From: Myxococcales bacterium
Lineage (GTDB): Bacteria > Myxococcota > Myxococcia > Myxococcales > JAKAPL01
Length of the DNA stretch: 49,633 bases
Assembly (NCBI GenBank): GCA_021783235.1
Contig: JAJXUD010000029.1
Location: 1-49,633 of the forward strand
Direction: 5' to 3'
Shown here: positions 1-7,364 of the stretch, in pieces
Position numbering within the stretch: position 1 is the stretch's first letter
Layout: the number at the start of each line of letters is the position of its first letter
Translations under genes and position numbers: made by a program
The notes under the pieces: generated by a model
Told to the model about the DNA's origin: nothing
Seen by the model: only the letters and a program-made list of their open reading frames with translations
Database searches by the model: none

Positions 1-86
1 GACTGCGGAAGCGTCATCGCCTTGGGGATCGTCCCCGACGGCGGGCCGCCCTGGGTCTGGTTTCCGTTGTTGTTGTTGTTGACCAT
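1..86 (-). CDS. Unknown protein, N-terminal fragment (runs off window)
   Basis: An ATG at 86 (minus strand) is preceded by a purine-rich AGAAAGGA ribosome binding site about 8 nt upstream. It opens a frame of 28 residues that leaves the window at base 1. The N-terminus has a run of five asparagines followed by a Gln/Gly/Pro-rich stretch and then IPKAMTLPQ. There is no signal peptide in the visible part. I do not recognise the family. Its leader contains the long palindrome at 128-200. The good ribosome binding site and the non-GC-driven codons (AAC repeats) argue for a real gene start. Confidence 0.5.
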   Translation of the reverse strand, partial: MVNNNNNGNQTQGGPPSGTIPKAMTLPQ

Positions 87-127
87 ATTCGATTGTCCTT
101 TCTGCCGGGCTCGCGGCCGGCCTTCGC

Positions 128-200
128 GGCGCGTCGGTGGTCCTCGGGAAGGCCCCATGCCTTCCCCGCGGAGGACAGCGCTTCTGACCACCGCCGCGCC
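128..200. repeat. Long imperfect inverted repeat upstream of the first gene
   Basis: Nested arms pair across 73 bp: GGCGCG (128-133) with CGCGCC (195-200), CGGTGGTC (135-142) with GACCACCG (186-193), and GGGAAGGC (146-153) with GCCTTCCC (159-166) around the 5-nt loop CCCAT. The right side has extra unpaired bases, including 174-185. On the minus strand it would form a structured leader about 40 nt ahead of the ATG at 86. It has no T-tract, so it is not a classical terminator. The remaining intergenic sequence to 376 shows nothing else I can name. Confidence 0.6.
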
Positions 201-376
201 TGCATCGTCCTCTCACTCAGTAAGGGGGCCTGGCCGACGCGAAAGCGCGGCGACAAAATGCAGACGGACCGACGCGGGCCCGTAGGCCAGCGCAACGACT
301 GCCGATTTCGGCCGCCCAACGGCCGGGTGCGCTCCAGCCGGCGACTTCGTCAGTTGCACGAGCTACGATTGGACCC

Positions 377-799
377 ATGCAGCGCCTCCATCTGCCCGGG
401 GTGGGCCCCGCCGAGCGGCTGGCGGACCTCGCGACGCGCTGGCGAGAGCTCGCTGCGGCCTCGGTGGAGCCGCTTGGGCTCTCGCTGATGCAGGCTGCGA
501 TTCTCCTCGCGCTCCTGAAGCGCCATCCCGAGCCGCTGTCGCAGCAAGAGGTCATCGAGAAGACGCAGCTCCCGCCCTTCGAGGTCTCCCGGCGGCTCTC
601 GTCGCTCGAACGGGCGGGCCTGTCGCTCCGCCCGCCGCGCGTTGGGCGAGAGCGGCTGGTCTCGCTCACGAAGGAGGGCCTCCTCGCGGCCCAGCGGGCC
701 CGCGCCGCGCTCGATTTGGCCGAGCGTCGCTTCCTCTCGCCGCTCGGTGAGCAGGTCCGCCTGCTCACGGCGGTCTGCAAGCGGCTCGGGTCAGGCTAG
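377..799 (+). CDS. MarR-family winged-helix transcriptional regulator
   Basis: The product is 140 residues, the usual MarR length. Residues about 35-110 fit the winged helix: LGLSLMQAAILLALLKR, then the recognition-helix region QQEVIEKTQLPPFEVSRRLSSLERAGL, then a basic wing (PPRVGRERLVSLTKEG). The C-terminal helix would form the dimer interface. The family binds palindromic DNA and often responds to small phenolic or oxidant ligands; no ligand can be inferred here. The ATG at 377 has only a weak ribosome binding site. It is transcribed divergently from the unknown gene at 1-86 and is followed directly by the 21-bp repeat array, which may or may not be related. Confidence 0.8.
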   Translation: MQRLHLPGVGPAERLADLATRWRELAAASVEPLGLSLMQAAILLALLKRHPEPLSQQEVIEKTQLPPFEVSRRLSSLERAGLSLRPPRVGRERLVSLTKEGLLAAQRARAALDLAERRFLSPLGEQVRLLTAVCKRLGSG

Positions 800-849
800 G
801 CACGGCTCGCTCGGAGCCAGGACGGGCTCCCTTGGATCGCACCGAGGCC

Positions 850-1122
850 TCGTTGGGCTCCAGCTCGATCGAGCTGGCCTCCACCGAGGGCTCGTTGGAT
901 TCCATTTCGGCCGAGTTGGAATCGAATGGGCCCGAGTTGGAATCCAATCGGCCGGAGTTGGAATCCAATCGGCCGGAGTTGGAATCCAATCGGCGCGAGT
1001 TGGAATCCAATCGGCGCGAGTTGGAATCGAATGGGCCCGAGTTGGAATCCAATCGGCCCGAGTTGGGATCGAATGAGCCGGAGTTGGAATCCAATCGGCC
1101 CGAGTTGGAATCCAATCGGCGC
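850..1122. repeat. Phased 21-bp tandem repeat array, 13 units
   Basis: Ten near-identical units of GAGTTGGAATCCAATCGGCC plus one base run head to tail from 913 to 1122. Three diverged units at 850, 871 and 892 keep the same 21-bp phase. Most units hold the short palindrome TTGGA-A-TCCAA. Variant units (913, 1018, 1060) carry correlated changes to CGAATGGG or CGAATGAG. Because 21 is a multiple of 3, several frames stay open. The plus frame starting at TTG 832 reads as heptads ELESNRP and runs to 1239, antisense into the end of the permease gene. I cannot decide between a coding repeat and a DNA-level array. The gap 800-1153 holds nothing else. Confidence 0.85.
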
Positions 1123-1153
1123 GGTGAGCCCCCCAGCGCGCGCTCCCACCCCG

Positions 1154-2065
1154 TCAGCGCGCCTCGGGGTCCCACGGCACGCCGTCGGCCGCGGGGGGCA
1201 CGGCGCGGCCGACGAAGCCCGCGAGCGCGAGGAGCGTGAGCAGGTAGGGGAGGGCGAGGAAGAGGCCGCGGGGCACGAGCGCCGCGAGGGCGCCGCCCGA
1301 CGAGGAGATCTCGATCTGCAGCGCCTCGGCGCCCGCGAAGAAGACCGCCGCGCCGAGGGCGCCGAGCGGGCTCCACTTGCCGAAGACCACCGCGGCGAGC
1401 GCGATGAAGCCCTGTCCCGCCGGCATCCGGTCCTCGAAGCGGCCGAGCACCGCGAGGGGGAGGAGCGCGCCGCCGAGGCCGGCAGCGACGCCGCTCGCGG
1501 TCACCGCGAAAAAGCGGAGGCCCCGCACCGAGACGCCCGCGGCCGCGACCGCGCGGGGGTTCTCGCCGACGGCGCGCCAGCGCAGGCCGAGCGGCGTCTT
1601 CGCGAGTAACAGGGAGGCGAGGGCGGGGAGCAGCAGCATGGCCGCGGCGGCGACCCAGGGCAGCCGGCCGAGGCCGCCGAGCGAGAGGCTCGGCAGCGCG
1701 GGGACGGGATCGGTGATGCCGCCCGCGGCGCCGAGCGCCCACTCGAGCAGGAAGGTGACGAGGCCGAGCGCGAGCAGGTTCAGCGCCACCCCGGCGACGA
1801 TCTGATCGGCCTCGGCGAAGATCGCGAGGGCCGCGAGCAGCGCGCCCGCGGCGCCGCCCGCGAGCGCCCCCGCCGAGAGGCCGACCCAGGCGCTCTGCGA
1901 GGCGAGCGCCGCCCAGGCGCCGAAGAAGGCGCCGAAGCGCATGATCCCCTCGAGCCCGAGGTTCACGACGCCCGCGCGCTCGGAGAGGACGCCGCCGAGC
2001 GCCGCGAGCGCCACCGGCGGGGCGAAGGCGAGGATCGAGACGACGAGCGTCGTCAGCTCGCTCAT
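1154..2065 (-). CDS. Nucleoside ABC transporter permease (NupQ-like)
   Basis: This 303-residue protein consists almost wholly of hydrophobic helices, about eight to ten. The motif GGVLSERAGVVNLGLEGIM near residues 24-42 is characteristic of the BPD_transp_2 permeases that pair with BmpA/PnrA-type binding proteins. It would form half of the inner-membrane channel for nucleosides. It is last in a four-gene leftward operon. Its ATG overlaps the upstream permease stop by 4 nt (ATGA, 2062-2065), indicating translational coupling. Substrate assignment rests on family and on nearby nucleoside phosphorylase genes. Confidence 0.85.
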   Translation of the reverse strand: MSELTTLVVSILAFAPPVALAALGGVLSERAGVVNLGLEGIMRFGAFFGAWAALASQSAWVGLSAGALAGGAAGALLAALAIFAEADQIVAGVALNLLALGLVTFLLEWALGAAGGITDPVPALPSLSLGGLGRLPWVAAAAMLLLPALASLLLAKTPLGLRWRAVGENPRAVAAAGVSVRGLRFFAVTASGVAAGLGGALLPLAVLGRFEDRMPAGQGFIALAAVVFGKWSPLGALGAAVFFAGAEALQIEISSSGGALAALVPRGLFLALPYLLTLLALAGFVGRAVPPAADGVPWDPEAR

Positions 2066-3195
2066 GCGGGCGGACTCGCGAGCGGCGGAGGGGCGGGCGC
2101 GGGGGCGGCCGAGGCCGTCCTTCGCTGCCGGAGCGGCAGCCGGTAGAGGCCGCGCAGGAGCCGCTGCCCCGCGACGAGGACCACGGCGACGCCCTGGGCG
2201 ATCTCGGGCCAGGAGCGGTGGAGTCCGACCTCGGGGTCCTGGAGCCGGACGGCGCCCGCGCGCAGGACGCCGAAGAGCGCCGCCGCGAGCGCGACGCCGA
2301 CGGGGTCGCCCGCGCCGATGAGGGCGATGGCGATGCCGTCGAAGCCGTAGGGGTCGCGGTAGTTCTCGGGGAAGCGGTAGTCGGTGCCGCCGCCGAGCAA
2401 GAGCAGGGCGCCGCCGAGGGCGGCGAGCCCCCCGCCGAGCGCGAGCGCCTGGATCGTGCGGGCGCCCACCGGGATGCCGACCGTCCGCGCCGCCTTCTCG
2501 GAGGCGCCGAGCGCCCGCAGCTCGAGGCCGAAGCGGCTGCGGCGGAGCAGCAGCGCGGCGGCGAGGATCCCGAGCGCCGCGAAGAGGATCCCGGCGTTGA
2601 GGCGGCTGTCGGGCCCCGCGAGCAGCGGCAGGTGGGCCGCCGAGCGCACCGCCTCGGTGCCGGAGTGGGAGAAGCCCGAGCTGCCCGAGGCGTGGAGCGG
2701 CCCCACGACGAGCCAGGAGTCGACGAGGTGGATCGCGATCCAGTTGAGCAGGATCGTGGAGATGACCTCGTGGACGCCGCGCGAGGCCTTGAGGAAGCCC
2801 GCGAGCGCCCCGAGCGCCGCGCCGGCCGCGAAGGCCGCCGCGAGCGCCGCGCCGATGAGCAGCGGCCCCGGCAGATCGAGGGCCGCGCCGATCCAGGCGG
2901 CCGCGATCGCCCCCGCGACGAACTGTCCCTGGGCGCCGATGTTGAAGAGGCCGCCCGCGTACGGGACGGCGACGGCGAGCCCGGTGAAGGCGAGCGCGGT
3001 GGCCTTGAGGGACGACTCGCCGAGCGGGCCGAGGCCGCCGAGGCCGCCGTCCCAGAGCGCCTCGGCCGCGAGCAGGGGCGAGCGGCCCAGCGCGGCGATG
3101 GCGACGGCGCAGAGCCCGAAGGCGAGCCCGACCGCCAGGACGGGGAGGAGGAGCGGCTCCTGGGCGAGCCAGCGGGCGCGCGCGCGCGGCGTCAC
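2062..3195 (-). CDS. Nucleoside ABC transporter permease (NupP-like)
   Basis: The product is a 377-residue polytopic membrane protein of the BPD_transp_2 family. Diagnostic stretches are PYAGGLFNIGAQGQFVAG around residues 78-95 and the cytoplasmic segment SRGVHEVISTILLNWIA about residues 138-154, which match permeases of the BmpA-linked nucleoside importers. The C-terminus ends in an Ala/Pro-rich tail. The start is GTG at 3195, overlapping the ATPase stop by 4 nt (GTGA). It should pair with the permease at 1154-2065 as a heterodimer. Confidence 0.85.
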   Translation of the reverse strand: MTPRARARWLAQEPLLLPVLAVGLAFGLCAVAIAALGRSPLLAAEALWDGGLGGLGPLGESSLKATALAFTGLAVAVPYAGGLFNIGAQGQFVAGAIAAAWIGAALDLPGPLLIGAALAAAFAAGAALGALAGFLKASRGVHEVISTILLNWIAIHLVDSWLVVGPLHASGSSGFSHSGTEAVRSAAHLPLLAGPDSRLNAGILFAALGILAAALLLRRSRFGLELRALGASEKAARTVGIPVGARTIQALALGGGLAALGGALLLLGGGTDYRFPENYRDPYGFDGIAIALIGAGDPVGVALAAALFGVLRAGAVRLQDPEVGLHRSWPEIAQGVAVVLVAGQRLLRGLYRLPLRQRRTASAAPAPAPPPLASPPA

Positions 3196-4724
3196 GCCGC
3201 CGCTCCGGACATGAGCAGCCCGAGCCGGCCGTCCGTCGCCTCGCGGGCGGCCGCCTCGCCCGTCACCCTCCCGGCGCAGAGGACGACGATCCGGTCGGCG
3301 ATCTCGCGCAGCTCGTCCAGGTCGAACGAGACGAGGAGGACGGCGGCGCCGCCCGCCGCGGCCTCGCGCAGCCGTGCGCGGACGAGCGCCTGCGCGTTCA
3401 GATCGAGCCCGCGGGTGGGGTGGACGGCGACGACGAGCTTCGGGCGGCGGCCGAGCTCGCGCGCGAGGAGCAGCTTCTGCTGGTTGCCTCCCGAGAGGGC
3501 GGAGGCCCGCATCCCCGGCTCCGGCGGGCGGATGTCGTAGGCGCGGATGGCCGCCGCCGCCTCGGCGACCAGCCGCCGCCGGCGGAGCGGGCCCGGCGAG
3601 CCGAGCGCGAGGTTCTCGGCGACCGAGAGCGCGCCGAAGAGGCCGCCCCGCAGCCGGTCCTCGGGGACGTGGGCGACGCCGCGCGCGCGCAGCTCCCGCG
3701 CCCGGGCGAAGGTGAGGTCGACGCCCTCGACTTCGAGCCGGCCGGCGTCGAGGGGGCGAAGCCCGGTCAAGACCTCGGCGAGCTCTCGCTGGCCGTTCCC
3801 GTCGACGCCCGCGACGCCGACGATCTCGCCCGTGTGCAGCGCGAGCGAGACGCCGCGCAGCGCGGGCGCGCCGCGGTCGTCGCGGCAGGCGGCGTCCGAC
3901 AGGCGGAGGACGATCTCGTCGACCCCCCGACTTCGCGGGGGAGGGGAGGCTGCTCCCCCGGGCGAAGGGCGGGGGAGGCCGGTCGGGGGGGCAGAGGCGT
4001 CGCCCACCATCAGCCGCGCGATCCGCTCGGGCTCCGCCCCCTTCGCGTCCAGCGTCGCGACGAGCCGCCCGGCCCGCAGCACCGCCACCCGGCTCGCGAC
4101 CGCGAGGACCTCGCGCAGCTTGTGGCTCACGAAGAGGACCGCCCGCCCTCCCCGCGCGAGCCGGCGCACCGTCTCGCAGAGCGCCTCGGACTCGGCCGGG
4201 CCGAGGGCGCCGGTGGGCTCGTCGAAGGCGACGACGCGGGCGCCGCGCCAGAGGACCTTCAGGATCTCGACCCGCTGCCGGCTCGCGACCGAGAGCTCGG
4301 CGACGCGGCCCCTTGGATCGATCGGCAGCCCCTCGCGCTCGGCGACCTCGGCGACCTCGCGCTCCGCGCGTCGCCGGTCGAAGGGGCCGGCGAGGCCGAA
4401 CCGGCGCGGCTCGCGTCCGAGGACGACGTTCTCGGCGACGGTGAGCGGCTCGACCAGCGTGAAGTGCTGGTGGACCATCCCGAGGCCCCGGGCCTCGGCG
4501 TCGGCGGGCGAGCGCCAGCGGCGGACGGCGCCGTCGAGCGCGATCTCCCCCTCGTCGGGCCGGTAGAAGCCGAGGAGGAGGTTCAGGAGCGTGGTCTTGC
4601 CGGCGCCGTTCTCGCCGACGAGCGCGAGCACCTCGCCCGCGGCGAGGGCGAAGGAGACCCGGTCGACGGCCCGCAGCTCGCCGAAGGATCTCGAGAGCCC
4701 GCGCGCCTCGAGGATCGGCGTCAA
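3192..4724 (-). CDS. Nucleoside ABC transporter, double ATP-binding subunit (NupO/RbsA-like)
   Basis: This 510-residue protein has two fused ABC ATPase domains. The first has Walker A GENGAGKTTLL near residue 38, a signature-like LSVASRQRVEI, and Walker B VVAFDEPTGAL. The second has the degenerate P-loop GVDGNGQ typical of the C-terminal half of this family and the signature LSGGNQQKLLLA. The domains are joined by a Pro/Ser-rich linker around residues 245-268 that is encoded by a GC-rich palindromic insert (3923-3990). The TTG start at 4724 overlaps the stop of the binding-protein gene by 4 nt (TTGA). It would energise import by the two permeases downstream. Confidence 0.88.
   Translation of the reverse strand: MTPILEARGLSRSFGELRAVDRVSFALAAGEVLALVGENGAGKTTLLNLLLGFYRPDEGEIALDGAVRRWRSPADAEARGLGMVHQHFTLVEPLTVAENVVLGREPRRFGLAGPFDRRRAEREVAEVAEREGLPIDPRGRVAELSVASRQRVEILKVLWRGARVVAFDEPTGALGPAESEALCETVRRLARGGRAVLFVSHKLREVLAVASRVAVLRAGRLVATLDAKGAEPERIARLMVGDASAPPTGLPRPSPGGAASPPPRSRGVDEIVLRLSDAACRDDRGAPALRGVSLALHTGEIVGVAGVDGNGQRELAEVLTGLRPLDAGRLEVEGVDLTFARARELRARGVAHVPEDRLRGGLFGALSVAENLALGSPGPLRRRRLVAEAAAAIRAYDIRPPEPGMRASALSGGNQQKLLLARELGRRPKLVVAVHPTRGLDLNAQALVRARLREAAAGGAAVLLVSFDLDELREIADRIVVLCAGRVTGEAAAREATDGRLGLLMSGAAA
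3923..3990. repeat. 68-bp palindromic insert in the ATPase linker
   Basis: Terminal inverted repeats CCCCCCGAC (3923-3931) and GTCGGGGGG (3982-3990) match perfectly over 9 bp. Inside, TTCGC (3932-3936) is mirrored by GCGAA (3962-3966), and GGGGGAG (3937-3943) by CTCCCCC (3953-3959). The element lies wholly inside the ATPase coding sequence and keeps the frame, adding a Pro/Gly/Ser/Arg-rich linker between the two ABC domains. It resembles the small palindromic elements that insert in frame in other bacteria. Confidence 0.55.
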
Positions 4725-5851
4725 CGGGGCGCCGCCGCGAGCGGCTCGGGGCGGCTCGGGACGGAGATCTGGCCGGCGATGATGGCGGCGCGGAGCGCGG
4801 CGAGCTTCTCGAGCGCCGCCGCCTTGCCGGGGAAGTCGATCCGGATCGGCGCGAGGCCGACCCCGCCCTCGGCGAGCCCGAGCTCTCGGTTGCCCGGCGA
4901 GAAGCGGCCCGCCGCGGCGTCCCGCGCCGCCAGGTAGACCGCGTAGTCGACGTGCTTGATCATGGAGGTGAGGACCGAGGCGGGCGCGAGCTGCGACTGG
5001 TCGCTGTCGACGCCGACGACGAAGCGGCCGGCCTCCTTCGCGGCCTCGATGACGCCGAGGCCGTCGGCCCCGGCCGCCTGGTAGGCGACGTCGACGCCCC
5101 CGGCGTAGAGCGCCTGCGCGACCCGCTTGCCGGCGCTCGAGTCGTCGAAGCTGCCGGTGTACTGGACGATGGCCGCCGCGGCGGCCGCGGGGTTCGTCGC
5201 CGCGAGCCCCGCGCGGAAGCCGGCCTCGAAGCGCTGGATGAGCGGGACCTGCATGCCGCCGACGAAGGCCACCTTGCCGCTCCTCGTCGCGAGCCCCGCG
5301 AGCGCGCCGACGAGGTAGCTCCCCTCCTGTTCGCGGAAGGTGAGGCTCTCGACGTTGGGCAGGGTCACCGGCCGGCCGGCCGCGTCCAGGATCGGGCTGT
5401 CGATGAGCAGGAAGCGCTGTTCGGGCTGCGCCCGCGCCTCGGCGGCGACCGCGTCCTCGAGCATGAAGCCGACGCCCAGCGCGAGCGCGACGTGGCGGGA
5501 GACGAGCAGCTCGAGGTCGGGCCGGTAGTCCTCGGAGGCGCGCGCCTGCAGGACGTAGGGGCGCAGTCCGGCGACGCGGGGCAGGCCCGCCGCGCCGGCT
5601 CGCTCGATCACGTCGGCCGGCACGCCCGCGAGGCGCTCGGGCTCCGAGAGCGGGCGGTAGCCAGAGGCGCCGTAGGCGAGCCCGCAGGCCCAGCCCTCGA
5701 GGCCCCGGAGCGCGCCGTCGTTGAAGGACTGATCGCCGCGGCCGCCGACGTCGGTGACGACGCCGATCGTCTTCTCGCCGCTCGCCCGGGGCGCCGGAGG
5801 AGGGCGCCGGCAGGCGGTCGCGGCGAGGAGCGCGCAGAGGAGCGGGCGCAT
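4721..5851 (-). CDS. BmpA/PnrA-type nucleoside-binding lipoprotein
   Basis: The product is 376 residues. It starts with a lipoprotein signal (MRPLLCALLAATAC), with lipid attachment expected at Cys14. The mature part begins with IGVVTDVGGRGDQSFND, the hallmark of the BmpA/Med/PnrA (PF02608) purine-nucleoside binding proteins, and later has GGMQVPLIQRFEAGF and VDSDQSQLAPASVLTSM. It would capture nucleosides and deliver them to the ABC complex encoded just downstream. ATG 5851 was chosen because it has GAAGGCGGG upstream and gives the signal peptide; the frame stays open far beyond it only because of GC bias. It is first in the operon and divergent from the phosphorylase gene. Confidence 0.87.
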   Translation of the reverse strand: MRPLLCALLAATACRRPPPAPRASGEKTIGVVTDVGGRGDQSFNDGALRGLEGWACGLAYGASGYRPLSEPERLAGVPADVIERAGAAGLPRVAGLRPYVLQARASEDYRPDLELLVSRHVALALGVGFMLEDAVAAEARAQPEQRFLLIDSPILDAAGRPVTLPNVESLTFREQEGSYLVGALAGLATRSGKVAFVGGMQVPLIQRFEAGFRAGLAATNPAAAAAAIVQYTGSFDDSSAGKRVAQALYAGGVDVAYQAAGADGLGVIEAAKEAGRFVVGVDSDQSQLAPASVLTSMIKHVDYAVYLAARDAAAGRFSPGNRELGLAEGGVGLAPIRIDFPGKAAALEKLAALRAAIIAGQISVPSRPEPLAAAPR

Positions 5852-5886
5852 CCCGCCTTCATACCACGACCCTGAGGCGAATGCGG

Positions 5887-5916
5887 TTGACGTGGGCCGA
5901 ACGGCGAGGGTACGAC
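5887..5916 (+). promoter_or_regulatory. Possible promoter for the pyrimidine phosphorylase gene
   Basis: TTGACG (5887-5892) is followed after 18 nt by TACGAC (5911-5916), a weak -10. If used, transcription would begin almost at the GTG start (5924), giving a leaderless message. The -10 matches consensus poorly. The 72-bp gap also has to hold the divergent promoter of the importer operon. Confidence 0.25.
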
Positions 5917-5923
5917 CCGAGCC

Positions 5924-7231
5924 GTGATCGCCTACGAGCTCATCAAGCGGAAGCGGGACGGCGGGGCGCTCACGCCCGACGAGATCGACTGGTTCCTCGA
6001 CGAGGCGACGGTCGACCGGATCCCGGACTACCAGATCTCCGCGCTCCTCATGGCGATCTACTTCCGCGGCCTCTCGCCGGAGGAGCTCACCGCCTGGACG
6101 ATGGGGATGCTCCAGTCGGGCGACGTCCTCGACCTCGGCGACATCCCGGGCCCGAAGGTGGACAAGCACTCGACGGGCGGAGTCGGGGACAAGGTCTCGA
6201 TCTGCCTCGCGCCGCTCGCCGCCGCCTGCGGGCTGCGGGTGCCGATGATCTCGGGGCGCGGCCTCGGCCACACGGGCGGCACGCTGGACAAGCTCTCCGC
6301 GATCCCGGGCTTTCGGACCGACCTCGGCGTCGACCGCTACCGCGAGCTCGTCGCCCAGGTCGGCGCCTGCCTCATCGGCCAGACCGATCGGCTCGCGCCG
6401 GCCGACCGGAAGCTCTACGCGCTGCGGGACGTCACGGCCACCGTCGAGTCGATCCCGCTCATCGCCGCCTCGATCATGAGCAAGAAGCTCGCCGAGGGGA
6501 TCGACGCGCTGGTGCTCGACGTCAAGGTCGGCAGCGGCGCCTTCATGAAGGAGCTCGGCGCGGCGCGCGAGCTCGCCGAGACCCTCGTCGGCATCGGCCG
6601 CTCGATGGGGAAGCGGACCACCGCCCTGCTGACCCGCATGGAGCAGCCGCTCGGGCTCGCGATCGGGAACGCCCTCGAGGTGGCGGAGGCCGTCGAGCTG
6701 CTCGAGGGCGGCGCGCCCGCGGACCTCGTCGAGGTGACGATCGCGCTCGGCGTCGAGATGCTCTCCCTCGGCGGCGTCGCGCAGGGCGAGGCGGCCCGGG
6801 ACGTCCTCTTGCGGGCGATCGCCGACGGGAGCGGCCGCAAGAAGCTCGACGAGATCGTCGAGGCGCAGGGCGGCGATCCCAGGTCGCTCGAGAAGGGCTG
6901 CGCCGGGCTGCCCCGCGCCCCGCGCAAGGAGGAGCTCCTCGCCTCCTCGGCGGGCGCCGTCGCCGCCATCGACGCGGAGCTCGTGGGCCTCGCCGGCGTC
7001 GCCCTCGGCGCGGGCCGCGAGCGGACCGACCAGGAGATCGATCCCGCGGTCGGGGTCGTCCTCCACCGCAAGCTCGGCGATCGGGTCTCGCCGGGCGAGC
7101 CGCTCTGCACCATTCACGGCCGCGAGCCCAGCCGCATCGAGCGCGCCCGCGAGATGCTCGGCCGCGCCTTCGCGATCGCCCCCGAGGCCCCGCCGCCCGG
7201 GCCGCTGATCCTCGAGCGGATCGCGAGTTAG
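5924..7231 (+). CDS. deoA: Pyrimidine-nucleoside / thymidine phosphorylase
   Basis: The product is 435 residues, the normal length for the DeoA/Pdp family. It splits thymidine or uridine with phosphate into base and (deoxy)ribose-1-phosphate in the cytoplasm. The phosphate-binding motif KHSTGGVGDK lies near residues 80-89. The substrate segment YALRDVTATVESIPLIAASI is followed by MSKKLAEG, holding the expected Arg, Ser and Lys. The C-terminal alpha/beta domain is complete (VVLHRKLGDRVSPGEPL). The start is GTG 5924, since the family N-terminus (MIAYELIKRKRDGG) begins there. It faces away from the nucleoside importer, which fits salvage. Sequence reading alone cannot separate DeoA from Pdp. Confidence 0.9.
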   Translation: MIAYELIKRKRDGGALTPDEIDWFLDEATVDRIPDYQISALLMAIYFRGLSPEELTAWTMGMLQSGDVLDLGDIPGPKVDKHSTGGVGDKVSICLAPLAAACGLRVPMISGRGLGHTGGTLDKLSAIPGFRTDLGVDRYRELVAQVGACLIGQTDRLAPADRKLYALRDVTATVESIPLIAASIMSKKLAEGIDALVLDVKVGSGAFMKELGAARELAETLVGIGRSMGKRTTALLTRMEQPLGLAIGNALEVAEAVELLEGGAPADLVEVTIALGVEMLSLGGVAQGEAARDVLLRAIADGSGRKKLDEIVEAQGGDPRSLEKGCAGLPRAPRKEELLASSAGAVAAIDAELVGLAGVALGAGRERTDQEIDPAVGVVLHRKLGDRVSPGEPLCTIHGREPSRIERAREMLGRAFAIAPEAPPPGPLILERIAS

Positions 7232-7290
7232 CCGCGCATCGCCAATCGCCCTGGAGCCGCGCGCGGACTCCCCCTCGTCTCGACGGATCA

Positions 7291-7322
7291 GCGGCCCCGC
7301 TGTCCGGTGGACAACCGGCCGC
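7291..7322. terminator. Hairpin downstream of the phosphorylase gene
   Basis: GCGGCC (7291-7296) pairs with GGCCGC (7317-7322), enclosing the inner palindrome TGTCC-GGT-GGACA (7301-7313). It lies 60 nt after the phosphorylase stop and about 40 nt before the next ATG. There is no T-tract, so it could be a factor-dependent end, an mRNA-stabilising hairpin or an operator for the next gene. Confidence 0.35.
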
Positions 7323-7364
7323 TCGGCCCGTAAACTGACGACTTCATCCGGGAGCGGGAGACCC

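Noticed and set aside
850-1122. Possible CRISPR array
   Set aside because: Units are contiguous 21-bp repeats with no unique spacers, and no cas genes are present.
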